From contig NZ_CP030850.1 of the NCBI RefSeq assembly GCF_003325355.1, positions 2,728,001-2,792,000 on the forward strand: a stretch of 64,000 bases of DNA, read 5' to 3'. Both the position numbers and the translations under genes were made by a program. This DNA is from Runella rosea. Its GTDB lineage: Bacteria; Bacteroidota; Bacteroidia; Cytophagales; Spirosomataceae. Positions within the stretch are counted from its first letter, which is position 1, and the number at the start of each line of letters is the position of its first letter. Under the pieces are notes generated by a model. That model did no database searches and was not told where the DNA came from. It saw only the letters and a list, made by a program, of their open reading frames with translations. Of this stretch, positions 1 to 9,163 are shown piece by piece.

Positions 1-1476
1 GTTAAAGAAATTCTGGGGAAACTCGGCATTCCCGACGTTACAGTCAAAATAGGAACCATGTCGGGTGGACAACGCAAACGCGTTGCCCTGGCCAAAGTAC
101 TCATTGAAAGCCCCGATTTATTGATTCTGGATGAGCCTACCAACCACCTTGACTTGAGCATGGTGGAATGGCTCGAAAATTACCTCAATACCCAAAACAC
201 CACACTCCTGCTCGTAACCCACGACCGGTATTTTCTGGATACCGTCTGTAACGTGATTGTGGAGTTGGACAACGGCACGCTCTTTACCTACAAAGGGAAT
301 TACGCCTATTTTCTGGAAAAGAAAGCCGAGCGCGAAGCCATAGAAGCCTCCGAAGTAGATAAAGCGCGCAACCTATACCGCAAAGAACTTGATTGGATAC
401 GCAGGCAGCCCAAAGCGCGCGGAACCAAAGCTAAATACCGCGTAGACGCCTTTGAAGACACCAAAGATAAAGCCAGTCAACGCAAGTTTGACAATCAAAT
501 AGAACTCAACGTAAAATCGGCGCGACTGGGTAGCAAAATTGTTGAATTGCACAGTGTGGGCAAACATTTTGGCGGCAAAACCGTCGTTGACAATTTTTTA
601 TACACCTTCAAAAAAGGCGATAGAATTGGAATTGTCGGCAAAAATGGAGCAGGGAAATCTACATTGCTCAACATGATTACGGGCGAGCTACGCCCCGACA
701 ACGGCCAAGTGGTACGTGGTGATACAGTTCAGTTTGGTTATTACAAACAAACCGACCTTGAGTACAAACCCGGTCAGCGGGTGGTAGACTGGGTAAAAGA
801 TGTGGCTGAGGTCATTCGCCTCGGCACGGGCCAGACCGTAACGGCTTCGCAATACCTAAACGCCTTTCTGTTTCCACCCCATAAGCAGGGCACACTCATC
901 GAAAAACTCAGCGGGGGCGAAAAGCGCCGCCTTCAACTGCTCCGTATTTTGATGGCCGAGCCTAATTTCCTGATTCTGGATGAGCCGACCAACGACCTCG
1001 ACATCACGACCCTCAATATTCTGGAGGAGTTTTTGATGAACTTCCCCGGTTGTTTGATTATCGTTTCCCACGACCGGTATTTCTTAGACCGCCTCGTCGA
1101 CCACTTGTTTGTGTTTGAAGAAAGCGGCGGCATCCGCGATTTTCCAGGAAACTATACCGATTACCGAAACTTTCTTTCTGAAAACAACGACCTAAAATCC
1201 GAAGCCAAAGCACAAACTACGTCCGTACCCACCAAGGCCGACACGCCTGCAGCGGCACCAAAGCGTAAACTAAGCTACAAAGAGCAGAAGGAACTGGAAG
1301 GGCTAGATGCTGAAATGGCCGCTTTGGAGAAACAAAAAGAAACTTTTATTGAGAAACTGAACGCTGGCAGTGGCTCGCACGAAGACCTCGTTCAATGGGC
1401 GCGCGAAATTGAAAATATCAATGCTAAAATTGAAGAAAAGGAAATGCGCTGGCTAGAGTTGAGCGAATTGGCTTGA
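1..1476 (+). CDS. ABC-F family ATP-binding protein, 5' truncated by window edge
   Basis: Soluble duplicated ABC ATPase of the ABC-F class (Uup-like). These proteins have no membrane domain and act on ribosomes or nucleic acids. The reading frame is open from base 1, so the N-terminal half of domain 1 lies outside the window; the ATG at 58 is internal and falls in the first signature motif (MSGGQ). Visible in order: signature SGGQ and Walker B LILDEPTNHLD of domain 1, a charged linker, then Walker A GKNGAGKST, signature LSGGEKRR and Walker B LILDEPTNDLD of domain 2. The C-terminal ~70 residues are a Glu/Lys-rich coiled coil (KEQKELEGLDAEMAALEKQK), typical of Uup rather than ribosome-protection ABC-F proteins. 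The exact subfamily is inferred. Confidence 0.93.
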   Translation, partial: VKEILGKLGIPDVTVKIGTMSGGQRKRVALAKVLIESPDLLILDEPTNHLDLSMVEWLENYLNTQNTTLLLVTHDRYFLDTVCNVIVELDNGTLFTYKGNYAYFLEKKAEREAIEASEVDKARNLYRKELDWIRRQPKARGTKAKYRVDAFEDTKDKASQRKFDNQIELNVKSARLGSKIVELHSVGKHFGGKTVVDNFLYTFKKGDRIGIVGKNGAGKSTLLNMITGELRPDNGQVVRGDTVQFGYYKQTDLEYKPGQRVVDWVKDVAEVIRLGTGQTVTASQYLNAFLFPPHKQGTLIEKLSGGEKRRLQLLRILMAEPNFLILDEPTNDLDITTLNILEEFLMNFPGCLIIVSHDRYFLDRLVDHLFVFEESGGIRDFPGNYTDYRNFLSENNDLKSEAKAQTTSVPTKADTPAAAPKRKLSYKEQKELEGLDAEMAALEKQKETFIEKLNAGSGSHEDLVQWAREIENINAKIEEKEMRWLELSELA

Positions 1477-1577
1477 GTAAACCCTTTTCCAGTCTTATTT
1501 TTAGAAAGATAATAAACAAAGCAAGACTTATTCGGTTGGTTATTTCCCCGTGAACCGGAAGTTATGTAATTTTGAGC

Positions 1578-2216
1578 ATGGATTCAATTACTGACTTTTT
1601 CCAATATCTCGTTAATTCTGAAGAAATTATCCGTACTGGTGGATTGGTGCTAATAACGCTCATCATTTTTGCCGAAAACGGTCTATTCTTTGCGTTCTTT
1701 TTACCGGGCGACTACCTTGTGTTTTTGGCGGGGGTTTTTTGTGCGTTAAAAATTCTGGACGTTCCTATTTTTCTACTTTTAGGATGTCTTTTTGGGGCCG
1801 CTATTGTGGGCTCACTGACGGGGTATCTTACCGGTCGTTTCTTTGGCGACCGCATTCAAAATCGCCCAGACTCTATTTTTTTCAAGAAAAAACACATCGA
1901 AACCACTCGTATTTATTTTGCAAAATACGGCAGTCGAACGCTCGTTATCAGTCGTTTTTTGCCCGTAGTACGCACTTTTGCCCCTATTTTAGCAGGACTG
2001 GTCAAAATGAAATGGCCTGGGTTTATGCTCTATAATGTATTAGGGGCGGGATTATGGATTTTTGGATTGACGGGTGGAGGGTATTATTTTGGCGAAAAAT
2101 TTCCCTGGATTATTGATTATGTTCATTATATTATCTTTTTCTTTTTGGGAATTACTACATTCACGGTGGTGAGGGGATATTTTAGCGCAAAAAAAGACAT
2201 AAGCAACGAGGGATAA
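1578..2216 (+). CDS. DedA family membrane protein
   Basis: Inner-membrane protein of the DedA/SNARE-associated (PF09335) family, implicated in other bacteria in membrane lipid (undecaprenyl-phosphate) recycling and envelope homeostasis. About 212 residues with five or six hydrophobic segments. Family motifs: FFLPGDYLVFLAG near residue 43, GYLTGRFFGD near 80, and the block ISRFLPVVRTFAPILAG followed by N-x-x-G-A-x-x-W. The ATG at 1578 is chosen over the TTG two codons upstream. It lies 101 nt after the ABC-F gene and 51 nt before cdaA, so all three may be co-transcribed. Substrate unknown. Confidence 0.9.
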   Translation: MDSITDFFQYLVNSEEIIRTGGLVLITLIIFAENGLFFAFFLPGDYLVFLAGVFCALKILDVPIFLLLGCLFGAAIVGSLTGYLTGRFFGDRIQNRPDSIFFKKKHIETTRIYFAKYGSRTLVISRFLPVVRTFAPILAGLVKMKWPGFMLYNVLGAGLWIFGLTGGGYYFGEKFPWIIDYVHYIIFFFLGITTFTVVRGYFSAKKDISNEG

Positions 2217-2267
2217 AATGTAGTCTAAAAGGGATAAGCCGCCGTAGTACAGTTAACTAAACAAATT

Positions 2268-3071
2268 ATGTTTTTATTCCAGATAGGTTTTTTAAACATC
2301 GAATGGGTAGATGTATTGGACATCCTGCTCGTGGCATTTTTACTGTATCAAATCTACTACTTAGTACGTGGAAGTTTGGCGAGCCGCGTATTTCTGGGCT
2401 ATTTACTGATTTATCTTTTCTATTTGGTCGTACGTGCCATTGGCCTTGAGCTTTTGACCAAAATTCTGGAATATTTCATGGGCGTAGGAGCCGTAGCGTT
2501 GATTGTGATTTTCCAACAGGAAATTCGACGCTTTCTGCTGTTTATCGGAAAATCGACCGCTTTTGCCAACAACCGCCTTCTGGGTCGTTTTTTGCGGCAG
2601 CCTACTTCAACCGAAAAAATAAACGAAATCAAACCCATCATTGAAGCCGTTCGGGCCATGGCGTCTGAATTTACGGGCGGCCTATTGATTATCAAGAAAA
2701 ACGACGAACTCGACAAATACCTCCAAACTGGCGAGGAAGTCGACAGCGTACTTTCCAAGCGTCTTTTTCTTTCATTGTTTAATCAATACAGCCCCATGAA
2801 CGACGGTGGTGTGATTGTGGCCGACGGGCGCATCAAAGCCGCACGCTGTATTTTACCCGTTTCTGACAGCGACGATTTCGGTAATTTAGGCTTTCGTCAC
2901 CGGGCGGCGTTGGGCATGAGTGAAGTAACGGATGCCGCCGTCATTGTGGTCTCTGAAGAAACAGGGCGTATTTCGCTCGCCATTGAAGGAAATCTATTGA
3001 GCAATATTCCCGCTTCTGAAGTCGAAGAACGGCTTCGAAAATACCTGTTTGAACAAAGTAGTAAAAAATAA
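2268..3071 (+). CDS. cdaA: Diadenylate cyclase CdaA (c-di-AMP synthase)
   Basis: Membrane-anchored diadenylate cyclase that makes c-di-AMP from two ATP. The N-terminal ~90 residues hold three hydrophobic helices, followed by the QQEIRRFL linker and a DisA_N-type cyclase domain to the end (267 residues, usual CdaA length). The RHR motif is intact (GFRHRAALGMSE) and the C-terminal strand VVSEETGRIS is normal. The usual LHDGA substrate motif reads MNDGG, a departure noted under findings. No CdaR-type regulator gene is adjacent. The gene ends 3 nt before the stop codon of the convergent sulfatase gene. Confidence 0.93.
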   Translation: MFLFQIGFLNIEWVDVLDILLVAFLLYQIYYLVRGSLASRVFLGYLLIYLFYLVVRAIGLELLTKILEYFMGVGAVALIVIFQQEIRRFLLFIGKSTAFANNRLLGRFLRQPTSTEKINEIKPIIEAVRAMASEFTGGLLIIKKNDELDKYLQTGEEVDSVLSKRLFLSLFNQYSPMNDGGVIVADGRIKAARCILPVSDSDDFGNLGFRHRAALGMSEVTDAAVIVVSEETGRISLAIEGNLLSNIPASEVEERLRKYLFEQSSKK

Positions 3072-3074
3072 TTA

Positions 3075-4487
3075 TTAGTTCTTCATCTGTTCGGTCTTTG
3101 CTGAGTTGCCGTAGTAAGGATACGTTTCAAAAGGTTGCTTTCCCGCCATGCGAGGGTCGGCAGTCTCTTTTCGCCATTGGGTCAATTTCATCGACAAATC
3201 CTTCTTGATGGACTGATAGTTGCCATTTTCGGCCAAATTATTCACTTGTTCGGGGTCTTTCTTTAAATCATACAGCTCTTCTGCTGGACGCTTGGCAAAA
3301 CACAATCGGTAATAATAGGCGTACTTGGCGGAATCTTGTAAGATAACATCCTTGGTAGGCCCAGGATCAACGTCTCCGTAAGCCCCTACGGCAAAATAAG
3401 GCTGCGGATCGCCAGCGGGCCATTGCTTTGGCGCAAGGTTTTGAATGTATAAAAAATCACGGGTACGAATGGCGCGGATAGGGTAACTTCGGTCGCCCCT
3501 GCGCACATTGGCGTGTCGTTCGCGTTCAAGGAAAACTTCATTTCGATGATTTTGAGTCTGATTTATCAGTAAAGGCCACAGGCTTTTACCCGACATTTCT
3601 TTGGGAATAGGCAGACGGGCCACTTCCAAAAAGGTAGGCGCAAAGTCGACAAAACTCATAAAGGTATTGGTAGCATGAGCTGCAATTTTGCCTTTCCAAT
3701 AAAATACCAACGGTAAGTTCGTTCCAGCATCGTACACATTAGCTTTGGCGCGCGGGAAGGGCATTCCGTTGTCGGAGGTAACAACTATGAGGGTATTTTC
3801 TAGCTCACCGATTTCTTCCAGCTTTTTGATAAACTGGCCCACTTCCCGGTCAAAACGTTGTACCTCATAATAATAATCCAGCACATCGTTGCGGATTTCG
3901 GGCGTATCGGGCCAGTAAGCAGGTACACGCACATCGGCAGGATTCATTCCTGAGGCTTTTCCCGTTCCTGCTTCATATACCCGGTGCGGATCTTGGCTAC
4001 CAAACCAATAACAAAAAGGGCTATCGGCTGGCCGTTTTTCCAAGAATTCATCAAAGTTTTTGTAGCTTTTACCCGCAGGGTTTTGTTCATAACCACCGAC
4101 TTTAAAATCGCCCGGCCCCCATCCCTTGCGTTCCAGCCCCACATGGTAGCCATTTTGAGCCAATATTGAAGCATAATTAGGCAGCTTGGTTTGCAGTGTA
4201 CTCCAAAGATTTCCGCTTTCTTCATTTTGATGCGGGTAGCGTCCCGTCAAAATCGTTGCCCGGGAGGGTGTACACGACGGGGAGCCACAAAACGCATTGG
4301 TAAAAACGACACCTTCGCTGGCTAAACGGTCAAAATTGGGCGTTTTAACGACTTTATTCCCATAGATTCCCGCATGCTTTCCCCAGTCATCGGCAATGCA
4401 GAAAAGGATATTAGGCTTTTTTTGCGCCCACAGAGGATGCCCAAATAAGTATAACAAACCAAAAGTTAGGAACTTGATAACTTTCAT
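3075..4487 (-). CDS. Secreted sulfatase (type I, formylglycine-dependent)
   Basis: Hydrolyses sulfate esters, probably on a polysaccharide or its breakdown products in the periplasm; substrate unknown. 470 residues from the ATG at 4487, which begins a signal peptide ending LWAQ. An upstream extension of the frame has no signal-like start and was rejected. Metal-binding D33-D34 (IADDWG) and the sulfatase signature C72-T-P-S-R, where the Cys is converted to formylglycine, are present, plus the LTGRYPHQ block and a distal SDNGMP metal-site motif. C-terminal sulfatase subdomain ends YPYYGNSAK. Third gene of a three-sulfatase run, 40 nt after the preceding one. No maturase gene (anSME or FGE) lies in the window. 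Confidence 0.92.
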   Translation of the reverse strand: MKVIKFLTFGLLYLFGHPLWAQKKPNILFCIADDWGKHAGIYGNKVVKTPNFDRLASEGVVFTNAFCGSPSCTPSRATILTGRYPHQNEESGNLWSTLQTKLPNYASILAQNGYHVGLERKGWGPGDFKVGGYEQNPAGKSYKNFDEFLEKRPADSPFCYWFGSQDPHRVYEAGTGKASGMNPADVRVPAYWPDTPEIRNDVLDYYYEVQRFDREVGQFIKKLEEIGELENTLIVVTSDNGMPFPRAKANVYDAGTNLPLVFYWKGKIAAHATNTFMSFVDFAPTFLEVARLPIPKEMSGKSLWPLLINQTQNHRNEVFLERERHANVRRGDRSYPIRAIRTRDFLYIQNLAPKQWPAGDPQPYFAVGAYGDVDPGPTKDVILQDSAKYAYYYRLCFAKRPAEELYDLKKDPEQVNNLAENGNYQSIKKDLSMKLTQWRKETADPRMAGKQPFETYPYYGNSAKTEQMKN

Positions 4488-4527
4488 AATGAAAAAATAT
4501 AAGACATGGGAGAAGCCACTACAAGTA

Positions 4528-6060
4528 TCAATAATTTCCCTTATAAATGTGGTCGTTGCGTTTTTGTTGAATCCGTTTGAGCGGAATCTGCAAACCATTC
4601 GTACTCTCCAACCAGCCCCAAACTTGGTCGCGCAGGTCTTTCGCAATCGTCTGGTGCTGAGGACTTCTGATTAGGTTATTGATTTCCTCGGGGTCGGTTT
4701 GGAGGTCGTAAAGTTCGTTGGCATCCCACACGCCGTGGTTGAAAATGTATTTGTAACGGTCGGTTCGTACAGCAAACATCGTGGGAGTTTGAGGAAAATC
4801 ATATTCCCAGTAATATTCATAAAATGCCCGGTCTTTCCACTCCGTTTTTTGTCCTTTCAGCAACGGAAGAAACGATTTCCCCTGCATTTGAGCGGGCGTA
4901 GCCAAGCCCGCATAGGCCAAAATCGTGGGCGCAATGTCGATGTTCTGAATCACATTGGTGAGCTTGGTTTTGGGTTTTATCACCGACGGGCAACTCACCA
5001 ACATCGGCACCCGCATGGATTCTTCATAAGCATGGCGTTTGTCAATCAGACCGCGTTCACCAAAACTAAACCCGTTGTCGCCCATATAAATCACCAAAGT
5101 ATTTTCGGCCAATCCATTATCTTCCAAGTATTTCATCACCCGACCCACGCTTTCATCGACTCCGATCAGGGTTTCGCAATACTGACGATAAAAATCATTG
5201 AAGCTGATGGTTCCATGGTAAAGATAATCCACTCCGTGCCAGCTATAACGCTGATTTTTGACCCAATTGGGCATATCTTTCATGTTGCTTTTGACCTCAC
5301 CCGTCTCGGGGTCTTTTGCATTTTTTCCCCAAATTTTACTGGTATCGCTTTTGGTCAGGTACATTGAGGCAGGGTACTGAATCGGCATGTCTTTATACTT
5401 ACCCGCATGGCGCTTGGCGGGTTGAAAATCGGCGTGAACGGCCTTGTGCGAGAGGTACAAAAAGAACGGTTTGTTTTTGTCCTGCTTGCCCATCCACTCA
5501 ATGGCGTAGTCGGTCAGCAAATCGGTCGTATAGCCATCTTTGTGGCTTACCTGTTTGCCGTTGATGTTGAATGTGGGATTGTAATACTGCCCTTGTCCTT
5601 TAAAACTCAACCAATAATCAAAGCCCGGTTGCGGGGCGTCGTCGGCGTTACCCATGTGCCATTTGCCCAAGAAAGCCGTTTTGTAGCCCGCCTTTTGCAG
5701 ATACATCGGAAAAAACTTGGTATTGGGCGGCAAGGGCGCAAAGTTGTCAACCACCTGGTGCGTGTGCGCGTATTGACCCGAAAGAATGCTCGCCCGGCTC
5801 GGCGAACAAAGGGCCGTGCTCACAAAGGCGTTTTGTACGTGCGCCCCATTGGCAGCCATTTTATCCAGGTTAGCGGTCTGTAAACCCGAGAACTTTTCCA
5901 TAAAACCCATGGCATCGTAGCGGTGGTCATCGGCCAAAATGAAGATGACATTTTTGGGAGAAGCAGCAACGTTTTTTGTGTTTTTCGACGGATTAAATCC
6001 CGTCAAAGCAAAGATACCAGCCGTAGCCGCGATACAAAAGAGAAAGGCTTTTTTGAACAT
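4528..6060 (-). CDS. Secreted sulfatase (type I)
   Basis: Second member of the sulfatase run; 510 residues. N-terminal signal peptide (MFKKAFLFCIAATAGIFALTG). D44-D45 (ILADDHRYD) bind the metal and C85-S-P-S-R is the formylglycine signature, followed by ILSGQYAHTH. A distal MGDNGFSFGERG motif supplies further active-site residues. The region from about residue 430 (FYEYYWEYDFPQTP ... ELYDLQTDPEEINNL) matches the C-terminal domain often found in N-sulfoglucosamine sulfohydrolase/iduronate-2-sulfatase-like proteins; the substrate is only inferred. 83 nt separate it from the upstream sulfatase, so one transcript is likely. Confidence 0.92.
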   Translation of the reverse strand: MFKKAFLFCIAATAGIFALTGFNPSKNTKNVAASPKNVIFILADDHRYDAMGFMEKFSGLQTANLDKMAANGAHVQNAFVSTALCSPSRASILSGQYAHTHQVVDNFAPLPPNTKFFPMYLQKAGYKTAFLGKWHMGNADDAPQPGFDYWLSFKGQGQYYNPTFNINGKQVSHKDGYTTDLLTDYAIEWMGKQDKNKPFFLYLSHKAVHADFQPAKRHAGKYKDMPIQYPASMYLTKSDTSKIWGKNAKDPETGEVKSNMKDMPNWVKNQRYSWHGVDYLYHGTISFNDFYRQYCETLIGVDESVGRVMKYLEDNGLAENTLVIYMGDNGFSFGERGLIDKRHAYEESMRVPMLVSCPSVIKPKTKLTNVIQNIDIAPTILAYAGLATPAQMQGKSFLPLLKGQKTEWKDRAFYEYYWEYDFPQTPTMFAVRTDRYKYIFNHGVWDANELYDLQTDPEEINNLIRSPQHQTIAKDLRDQVWGWLESTNGLQIPLKRIQQKRNDHIYKGNY

Positions 6061-6143
6061 GATAAAAGAAAGGTGAATAATCTCTTAATAATAAGCGTAA
6101 CAGAAGACGCTTTTACTTAAATAATTCAGGTAGATGCACGCGG

Positions 6144-7484
6144 CTACTTTTGCCAGTTTACCGCACCTGCTTTTTGAATATGCCGTCTTAGCTTTTTTTC
6201 TAGTGCGTCATAAATTGGCTTGTTGGCTTTTCTAAAGTCCGTTGTTTCGAGGGAATCTTTCGACATATCGAAAAGCTGAAACGGCTCAAACGGCGTGTTT
6301 TGCAAGATTTTCCAGTTTCCCTCTCGCAAAGCGTAATACTCTTGTCCGCCATACGCACCACCTTCCCGCCGTACCCAGAAAGTGGGCCTATCCGAGCTTG
6401 TTTTGGGCTCTCCCTTCAGCACGGATAAAAAAGACTTCCCGTCCACGAAGGGTGGGAGTTTCGCCCCCGCAGCTTCACAAAAGGTGGGGAGTAAATCCAT
6501 GGTAAGCGCCCGAAAATCCGTTTTCGTGTTGGCGTTGATTTTATTCTTCCAAACGGCGATGGTCGGCACCCGGATTCCTCCTTCGTACATTGTTTGTTTG
6601 CCTCCTTTCCAAATGCCGTTATCGGCTTCATCCGACAGCAGGCCACCGTTATCGCTGCTGAAAACAATGAGCGTATTGTCGGCCTGCCCATTTTGGCGCA
6701 GTACCTCCATTACTTTACCAATACTTTCATCCAAATGCTCAATCAGGGCCGTGAGTTTGGCTCGTTTTTCAGAGAGATTAGGGTTCCGTTTTTTTACTTT
6801 TTCCAGCCATTCTTGGGGCGGTTGAACGGGGAAATGAGGAGCATTGTACGCCAGATATAAAAAGAAAGGTTTTGGGTTTTTCTTTTGGGTATTCAAGTAA
6901 TCAATGGCCCATTGGGTAAACAAATCGGTGGCGTGGCCTTGTGGGTCAATGACCTGTCCGTTGAGCCGCATCCAGTTTTTTCCTTCGCGGAGGTGCGTGT
7001 AGTAATCATCCATCATGTCTTCCAAAAACCCGTGAAAATGCGTAAATCCCCGTCGATTGGGGTGATTTTCGGGCTCCAGTCCCAAGTGCCATTTCCCGAC
7101 CATCGCGGTCTGATAGCCTGCCGTTTTTAATACCTGAGGGAGCGTTATGGCTTTAGGAGAAAAGTACCCCCAACTATTTTCAACGTTGCCCCGAATCACG
7201 CCAGGCACACCCACCAAATCGGGATAACGGCCCGTCATAAGGGCGGCCCGGGTAGGCGAACACACGGTTGAATTGGCGTAAAAATTCGTGAATCTCATTC
7301 CCTGCTTAGCAAGGTTGTCCAGATGAGGGGTTTGACAATATTTTGAGCCGTATACACCTACTTCGCCCCAACCCATATCGTCCACCAAGATCATAACGAT
7401 GTTGGGTTTTTGTTGGGCAAAAGCCAAAGAAGTGAAAAATAAAAGAAAACAGAGGGAACGAACGCAAGAAGGCAAAAGGCTCAT
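6144..7484 (-). CDS. Secreted arylsulfatase-like sulfatase (type I)
   Basis: First gene of the sulfatase run; 446 residues with a clear signal peptide ending AFAQ. D35-D36 (LVDDMGWGEVGVYG) and the signature C75-S-P-T-R are present. The fourth signature position is Thr rather than Ser, a variant tolerated in the family. The block MTGRYPDLVGVPGV and the GKWHLGLEP motif are of the arylsulfatase A type. Downstream SSDNGG is the distal metal motif. Its divergence from the two following genes suggests a different sulfate position or sugar target (inference). Confidence 0.92.
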   Translation of the reverse strand: MSLLPSCVRSLCFLLFFTSLAFAQQKPNIVMILVDDMGWGEVGVYGSKYCQTPHLDNLAKQGMRFTNFYANSTVCSPTRAALMTGRYPDLVGVPGVIRGNVENSWGYFSPKAITLPQVLKTAGYQTAMVGKWHLGLEPENHPNRRGFTHFHGFLEDMMDDYYTHLREGKNWMRLNGQVIDPQGHATDLFTQWAIDYLNTQKKNPKPFFLYLAYNAPHFPVQPPQEWLEKVKKRNPNLSEKRAKLTALIEHLDESIGKVMEVLRQNGQADNTLIVFSSDNGGLLSDEADNGIWKGGKQTMYEGGIRVPTIAVWKNKINANTKTDFRALTMDLLPTFCEAAGAKLPPFVDGKSFLSVLKGEPKTSSDRPTFWVRREGGAYGGQEYYALREGNWKILQNTPFEPFQLFDMSKDSLETTDFRKANKPIYDALEKKLRRHIQKAGAVNWQK

Positions 7485-7540
7485 GTTGTTTTTTATGATT
7501 TACCATTGCTATAAATCACAAAAGCCGCTATTCTAACCTT

Positions 7541-7726
7541 CTATTCACCGCTTTTTAACAGATACTTTCTGCGCACATCATTGATTAAAAACTTTTTTTG
7601 GGCGGTGAAGCTCTCGGGGTGTACTTGTGCATACAGCGTTTCCCATTCCTGAAAACGCTCCGCTTCGTGTTGGCGAAATGCCTTTATGTCAATTTTTTTG
7701 GTGATAAGGTATTGTTCAAAGGTCAT
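7541..7726 (-). CDS. Small conserved hypothetical protein (61 aa)
   Basis: Predicted cytosolic protein of 61 residues, no signal peptide or membrane segment. Sequence features are TFEQYLITKKID at the start, an acidic/aromatic middle (FQEWETLYAQVHPESF) and a basic C-terminus (NDVRRKYLLKSG). The composition is that of a genuine folded small protein, and proteins of this shape occur next to housekeeping genes in Cytophagales (recollection, not a search result). It starts 74 nt from the divergent HtrA-like gene. Function unknown. Confidence 0.6.
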   Translation of the reverse strand: MTFEQYLITKKIDIKAFRQHEAERFQEWETLYAQVHPESFTAQKKFLINDVRRKYLLKSGE

Positions 7727-7800
7727 TGTCTGTCAAAATGTCGTTTTTTATACAATGGAACGGGGATTGAAGCACTGGGTTTTTCTCATTCTCAAACACC

Positions 7801-8811
7801 ATGATAACTTTCACTAACTCAATTACTGACGTCGCCGAGGGCGGAAGTTCAGTCTTTAAAGATGATGCACCTTTACTCGATGCTTACTCCCAAACGGTGG
7901 TAAATGTAGCTAAAAAAGTCAGCAACTCGGTCGTTCAAATCAAAGTGAGCGGCAAAAAAGAACCCCGCAGCCGCACCCCAAACGAAGGGCAGGGAACCGG
8001 CTCTGGGTTTGTGATTTCGTCCGATGGGTTTGTGATTACCAACAACCACGTCGTGGCGGGTGCTACCAAAATTTCGGCACTGCTACAAGACGGGCGTGAG
8101 TTTGAAGCCCAAATTATTGGGCGTGACCCCGCCACCGACATTGCCGTGTTGAAAATCTACGGAGATGCCTTAAAGGCCGTTGCATTTGGCAACTCCAAAA
8201 ACCTTCAGGTAGGCCAAATCGCCATTGCCATCGGCAACCCCTACGGATTTCAGTACACCGTTACGGCGGGTGTCATCAGCGCCTTGGGTCGCACGTTACG
8301 CTCAGAGTCGGGGCGTTTGATTGACGATGTCATTCAGACCGACGCTTCACTCAATCCGGGCAATTCTGGCGGGCCGTTGGTCAACTCCCAGGGTGAAGTC
8401 ATCGGCGTCAATACCGCCGTTATTTTACCCGCACAGGGGCTGTGTTTTGCGGTATCTTCCAATATCACCGCGCAAGTAGCCGGTCAGCTTATCATGCAGG
8501 GGCGTGTACGCAGGGGGTATTTAGGGATTGCGGGCCAACTCATCAACCTCACCGACCGCATCATGCAGTACAATCAATTACAGACCAAAACAGGAATCTA
8601 CATCGTGAGCGTAGAGGCCGACGGCGTGTCGTACAACTCGGAATTCAGGGCGGGCGACATTATTGTGGGCTTTGAAGGAAACCCAGTTGGCTCTGTGGAT
8701 GATTTACACAAATTGCTTACCGAAACCACCATCGGTAAACGCAGTGAAGTGACGATTTTACGGAATAATTTGGCGAAGAAAATAAGCGTTATTCCGGGTG
8801 AATTGAAATAA
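7801..8811 (+). CDS. HtrA/DegP-like serine protease without signal peptide
   Basis: Trypsin-fold S1C protease with one PDZ domain; 336 residues. Catalytic triad visible: H83 (NNHVVAG), D113 (DPATDIAVLKI) and S189 (NPGNSGGPL). PDZ domain about residues 235-330 (IYIVSVEADGVSYNSEFRAGDIIVGF, split here as two blocks of the carboxylate-binding fold). The N-terminus (MITFTNSITDVAEGG) is polar and has no hydrophobic stretch, unlike the periplasmic HtrA/DegP proteins, so a cytosolic location is inferred. Starting at a downstream Met would not create a signal. Probable role: degradation of damaged proteins or regulated proteolysis. Confidence 0.9.
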   Translation: MITFTNSITDVAEGGSSVFKDDAPLLDAYSQTVVNVAKKVSNSVVQIKVSGKKEPRSRTPNEGQGTGSGFVISSDGFVITNNHVVAGATKISALLQDGREFEAQIIGRDPATDIAVLKIYGDALKAVAFGNSKNLQVGQIAIAIGNPYGFQYTVTAGVISALGRTLRSESGRLIDDVIQTDASLNPGNSGGPLVNSQGEVIGVNTAVILPAQGLCFAVSSNITAQVAGQLIMQGRVRRGYLGIAGQLINLTDRIMQYNQLQTKTGIYIVSVEADGVSYNSEFRAGDIIVGFEGNPVGSVDDLHKLLTETTIGKRSEVTILRNNLAKKISVIPGELK

Positions 8812-8821
8812 TTTCAGTGAT

Positions 8822-9073
8822 TTACTCATTTCGTTCTATTGCTTCCTGAAAATCGGTGTGCATTTGATTGAAACGCGCAAAAATGGTTTTCAGGAATACT
8901 TCGTCCGTAAAGAGCTTACGAATATCAGCTTCGTCACCCAAAAAATCCATTTCACTGACTTTGTACGTTTGCTCATACAAGCCTGCTTCGACCTTGACGA
9001 TGTACTTTCCGTTCCATGTATAAAGGGCGATTTTATAATGATCGGTGCTCGATATATCTCCTACGTAACGCAT
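8822..9073 (-). CDS. Conserved hypothetical protein (83 aa)
   Basis: Cytosolic protein of 83 residues with no recognised domain. It begins MRYVGDISSTDHYKIALYTW, continues with a beta-rich segment (NGKYIVKVEAGLYEQTYKV) and ends with an amphipathic helix (FLKTIFARFNQMHTDFQEAIE). The pattern of a beta half followed by a helical half, and the sensible codon use, support a real gene. Its stop lies 10 nt from the stop of the convergent HtrA-like gene. Function not recognised. Confidence 0.65.
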   Translation of the reverse strand: MRYVGDISSTDHYKIALYTWNGKYIVKVEAGLYEQTYKVSEMDFLGDEADIRKLFTDEVFLKTIFARFNQMHTDFQEAIERNE

Positions 9074-9163
9074 GACAGTAAGTGAAAGCGGCTACTCATA
9101 ACCGCGTTTTTTGAAGGGGAAGACGGCTGCTTACAACCGACCTTGTTTTTTTTATATTGCTCG

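Noticed and set aside
1567-1574. TAATTTTG, a perfect -7 element before the DedA gene
   Set aside because: It ends only 3 nt before the ATG, so any transcript would start inside the coding region; no TTG at suitable spacing.
4488-4646. N-terminal extension of the third sulfatase
   Set aside because: The frame stays open, but the extension is not signal-like and overlaps the preceding gene; the ATG at 4487 starts a clear signal peptide.
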